Below, piece by piece: positions 60,401 through 64,000 of a stretch of DNA of 64,000 nucleotides. How positions within the stretch are numbered: the stretch's first letter is position 1; the number at the start of each line of letters is the position of its first letter. Both the position numbers and the translations under genes were made by a program. Below the pieces are notes generated by a model. The model was not told where the DNA came from. It did no database searches and was given only the letters and a program-made list of their open reading frames with translations. Source of the DNA: Styela clava (lineage: Eukaryota; Chordata; Ascidiacea; Stolidobranchia; Styelidae); contig NC_135255.1 of NCBI RefSeq assembly GCF_964204865.1, positions 3,658,001 through 3,722,000 on the forward strand, in the 5' to 3' direction.

Positions 60401-63400
60401 CTACAATACCACAGTTACACAATTTCTTTTCAAAGACATACTTTTTTCGTTCACTCAGGCATTTATCACGAAGGTGGTCAGGTGTTTCGTGTATAAACAT
60501 TTCGATCCATCGACTACTTGATGTAATTTTGATGCGTGATACAATGATATAATGTTGTCAAAATCACTCGGTAAACTTGAATTCTTATTGATAGCATAAA
60601 ATATTATATATATAAACATTTATTGCCTGAATATTATACCACTGCTCACCATTGCATTGTGTAAGTGATATTAGCAGATATACCTTCACCTCAATATTGC
60701 ACACCTCCGCCCCAAAAACTGTATTAAAAATGAAGGGGAATTACACATGAATATTAGTAAAAGTTTTGAAGATACATAATATAATAAATAATAAAATTAT
60801 CACAAAAGTAAAATCCCGCAAAATATGGTCTAGACGCGATCAAACATATGTCGCGGTGCTGTTTGTTTTAATCGACCAGGACAAAATGACCGAAAAGGGA
60901 AAATTTGGCGGGAAAAGTTGACGTGATGAGATCATAACAGACGCTCTCGTTTCTCCGTAAATAACAAGTGTAGATAAATTTGCCATAGATTGTGGCGGAG
61001 TTGAGATTAAAAATATATTTTTGCCATATTCAGTCGTTATGAAGATATAAAAATCGTGGGTAGTTCAAGAGTGAGGAAGATTATGTTTTATCATGTTATT
61101 GTTACTCCAGCACTAATTTTCTGATCTGTTTACTTCAATTCCGATTACCCTATTCGCCGTCGAAGTGCGTGGCGTGGACAACGATACGCATTATATCTAA
61201 ATGTCCTGTTTGAATATTCATCATCAAAAGCCGCCCGCCTTTTAACTTGATCTCAAACCACACGAGGCGGTTAAATCGTGAGACTTGACATCGCAGTTTA
61301 CACATCTCGATTCAAATCTCATGTCTCCGACCTCACTCACTCAGAGTGTAATAAATTTGACAAGCAATGCGAACCGGTCCCTCAAATAAAAGTAGCTTTT
61401 TAGTTATCGTTAGATATCAGCGGCCGACTTGGGAGCAAGTGGCGTGCATGAGCGTCGTTTAAAAAAGGATATAAATCATTCTTCGTCGCACAATATTTGT
61501 TAATGAAAAAATATGTGTATAATAAAAAAATAATAATATTTAGAACGTGTCATTTGAGCGTTTAGTTGAAAACATTCATTCATGTAGCCCAGTTGAAATT
61601 TTACAATAAAAGATACAATTCTGGAAAAAAGTAGTAAAATTCCAGTACCCATATCTCCATATCGGGTGGATGTGTCGTGTCAGAATTACATAAAAAATAT
61701 CAGAAGGTTTCCAATTTTGGAACAAGTGTATATCGCGCATTGGCCCCGTGGTCTACAAATGTAGCACTTTGTTCTATTGTAATTTTTAAACGTGGCTATG
61801 AATTGTCGTATTCATTATTTCCTTCAACATATTGTATTTGAACATTTGGCGTTTTACGCTTCATTAATTTTTGTTAATTAGTTAAAATATTGCGATGTTT
61901 CCTATTAGTCATGCACAATATGGATAGGCAGGTTCTCATTCAATTTTTAATGCGATGTAACGGCTTTTCTAATTGTTAAATGAATCGTAAATTCTGCATT
62001 ACGACCTCATAACAGAATTTCAATCGCTAATTAACTCACGTATGGGCGTGATATATAAAACACTAATAAGCTCGCCTTTGTGTCGCCGACGAACGACCAT
62101 CCCGGCGAACGTTCCCTTCAAAGCAGATTTAACGGCGTTTAATCGTCGGGTCGTTCCTGAATCCAATTGATTTATTACCATCTCTGTATGGAACTGACGA
62201 TTTAAACCTCGAGTTGAAGGCTCGTTTTGTCGATACTCGTCTGGTGCACGTGGTGATATTTGTATTTTATTGACAAGCAAGTCTATTTTATTGCAACGAA
62301 TCTGTTTTCGACGTTTTGATTTTAATGGCGGATCAACCGTTACGGTAATTCAAATGTAACCTTTTTTTTAAATGTTCGCCATTGGTTAACTGTTGGACGG
62401 CGAAGTAATAAAAATTAGAAAAATCACATCTAACACGCCGAAAGTACTTCCCATTTGAAGTTACCTCATATTAGTGTAAATGGCGAAATATATATTTTCC
62501 TCAAAATTCCACGATTGGCGTCTTAAGTGAAACCAAATATTACTTTCTGATTGATAACAAAGACTAATACTAAATCTCCCTCTACCTTATTAGTATTGGA
62601 GTTGGGAAAAGTACAGGTCCTATCAGAGTGTTGGTCATAGTATAGGACTATTTTAAGCCTGAAATAACGAATGTTGGCAACGTTTTACATTTGTGCAACA
62701 AATGGAATAATATTTCCGCATATCTGTAGTTCATTGGAGTATAACAATTTCATCATCATAATTAGTATATATATATATCCAACTTATATTAAAGTTATCA
62801 AAAGTAACAGTATAGGTTACCAAACACTATAAGTGAAAATGGCCCGTTTCTAGTATAGGGCCCTGTTTGAAGCAATGGTAGTCAAAACCAATATAAGCTC
62901 CTAATCAATCCACAAGCCTGCCTGCCGATGCCTAACCAAGGTTGAGTGAGCCCATCTTATCCCATGTATAATTATATCGTTTCAATAAAATGTGTTAAAA
63001 ACAAAAAAAATTCAAGTTGAAAACATATTTGGTTTGTATTTCACGGGTTATGAAACGATCGATGATAGAGGTTTCTTCCGTAATCAATATCAGAAAATAC
63101 CATTTCTAGGAAAGCACAGCGAATGGACAAAATAGCAATCGATCGCTGCAGTTCGAATACTCTTATCAGAGCTGTATTTGACCAAAATCGAATATATTTT
63201 AATTTCAGAATTGATGCAAATATATATGTATATCACACTGTTTGAATTTCTCTATCCATCTAGGAACGATTTTAAGATATGCGTTATTCGTAATTTGATA
63301 ATTTTGCATAGACTACTTCGAATCATTTGTTATTCAATTTTATATCTAATATTTGAATCCTCTTGTCGACCGCGCCTGCATAACTTGTGACTCAAGGCAA

Positions 63401-64000
63401 AAACGGCCTTTTCACTAATTTCATCTTGAGACCAACAAAACAATAACGTTTCGATTTTGCCTAAACAATGAATTTGAATCATCTTTACTCAATCATTACA
63501 TTATCGGAGGTATATTGTTCACGGACTATTTCAGACGATAAGCCCCTAAACAAAAACTATTCTGCGCTAAAAATTGTAATATTTCAAATACGGCATATAC
63601 CTAATTAAATATAATGTCAAAATATTTGATTGATAATAATCTTTTCGTCTCATCAATCTTTTCCATAAATCAGACGTTCTGGGAATCTACTAGTTTAATT
63701 CGTTCCCATGATATTGAGATCCGGAACTAATAGAATATGATTATATCTGATTACAAGCAATAAACAATTTTGTCCTGACATAAAATTCGTTTTGCTAAGA
63801 TTGACAAGTCGATGTCCGAAGATTGAGCAATTTGAAGACGTATTTATTTGAATACCATAAAACGAGTTTTTTTTAATTCAGTTACTAATTAATTCTATAC
63901 ACCAGCTTAGTTCAAGAGTGAAGCATAAATTTGTTTACGGAACTAACTATTGAAAATGGCCAGAGTGTGGTGCCATGTATTCAATTCATTTCGTTTATTA
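51480..64000. other. 12.5-kb stretch without a recognisable gene
   Basis: AT-rich throughout. I cannot support any exon; the longest frames (60039-60362, 62020-62280) have neither splice context nor recognisable domains. An E2F-like site lies at 60905. A tRNA-like patch with GAGGCGGTTAAATCGTGAGA and CTCGATTCAAATCTC (61263-61325) may be a worn SINE. AATAAA at about 62984 and TAATAA-rich patches are not tied to any gene. Confidence 0.4.
60905..60914 (+). promoter_or_regulatory. E2F-like site TTGGCGGGAA with a CRE-like neighbour
   Basis: TTTGGCGGGAAAAGTTGACG continues into TGATGAG. The flanks resemble those of the site at 50902. No exon is assigned to it. Confidence 0.35.

Noticed and set aside
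61263..61325. A functional tRNA gene
   Set aside because: A- and B-box-like words are present, but I cannot form a proper acceptor stem or anticodon arm; more likely a worn SINE.

Overview
This is a stretch of animal nuclear DNA. It is AT-rich and gene-sparse. Its coding exons are short, separated by GT-AG introns and joined in matching phase, and tRNA-derived and DNA-transposon-derived repeats are scattered through it. Nothing is prokaryotic: there are no operons, ribosome binding sites or CRISPR arrays. The gene families (a Cip/Kip CDK inhibitor and a TLR-like LRR ectodomain protein) and the dense short inverted-repeat elements suggest an invertebrate, quite possibly an ascidian. The species is inference only.

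Region 1 (1-13.7 kb, minus strand) holds three tandem two-exon genes at 4159-4928, 8979-10219 and 12347-13676. Each encodes a small protein with two closely spaced membrane segments. All three share one intron position and phase (phase 2, just before the membrane hairpin), so they look like an old tandem duplication. Two end in a PPSY motif able to bind WW domains. I do not recognise the family. A palindromic MITE of one family sits in the intron of the second and of the third gene, and diverged relatives lie at 1-180, 8760-8847 and 21117-21300.

Region 2 (13.7-19.6 kb) has no gene I can support and one hAT-like MITE. Region 3 (19.9-26.5 kb, plus strand) is a six-exon gene for a 622-residue type I membrane LRR protein: signal peptide, about ten LRRs, LRRCT cysteines, Ser/Thr-rich glycosylated stalk, one TM and a 33-residue tail without a TIR domain. 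Its fourth intron carries a 2.08-kb non-autonomous hAT element. Region 4 (26.5-45 kb) contains repeats (a CCGTGTTTCCCCG MITE, an 837-bp hAT element, a 167-bp tandem duplication) and then about 13.6 kb without a recognisable gene.

Region 5 (45.0-46.7 kb, plus strand) is a two-exon gene for a 340-residue cyclin-dependent kinase inhibitor of the Cip/Kip (CDKN1) family. It has a clear cyclin-binding RNLFG motif, a CDK-binding segment and a basic C-terminal exon. Region 6 (46.7-64 kb) has a second copy of the CCGTGTTTCCCCG MITE and otherwise no supported gene. Five exact copies of an E2F-like decamer occur at 26.5, 27.6, 50.2, 50.9 and 60.9 kb, some beside CRE-like sequence, and may mark promoters whose exons I could not find.

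The genes do not form one pathway. The most unusual content is the tandem two-membrane-segment family and the CDK inhibitor with an enlarged loop in its CDK-binding hairpin. Exon structures were worked out by hand from splice consensus and reading-frame continuity; UTRs and alternative exons are largely undetermined.
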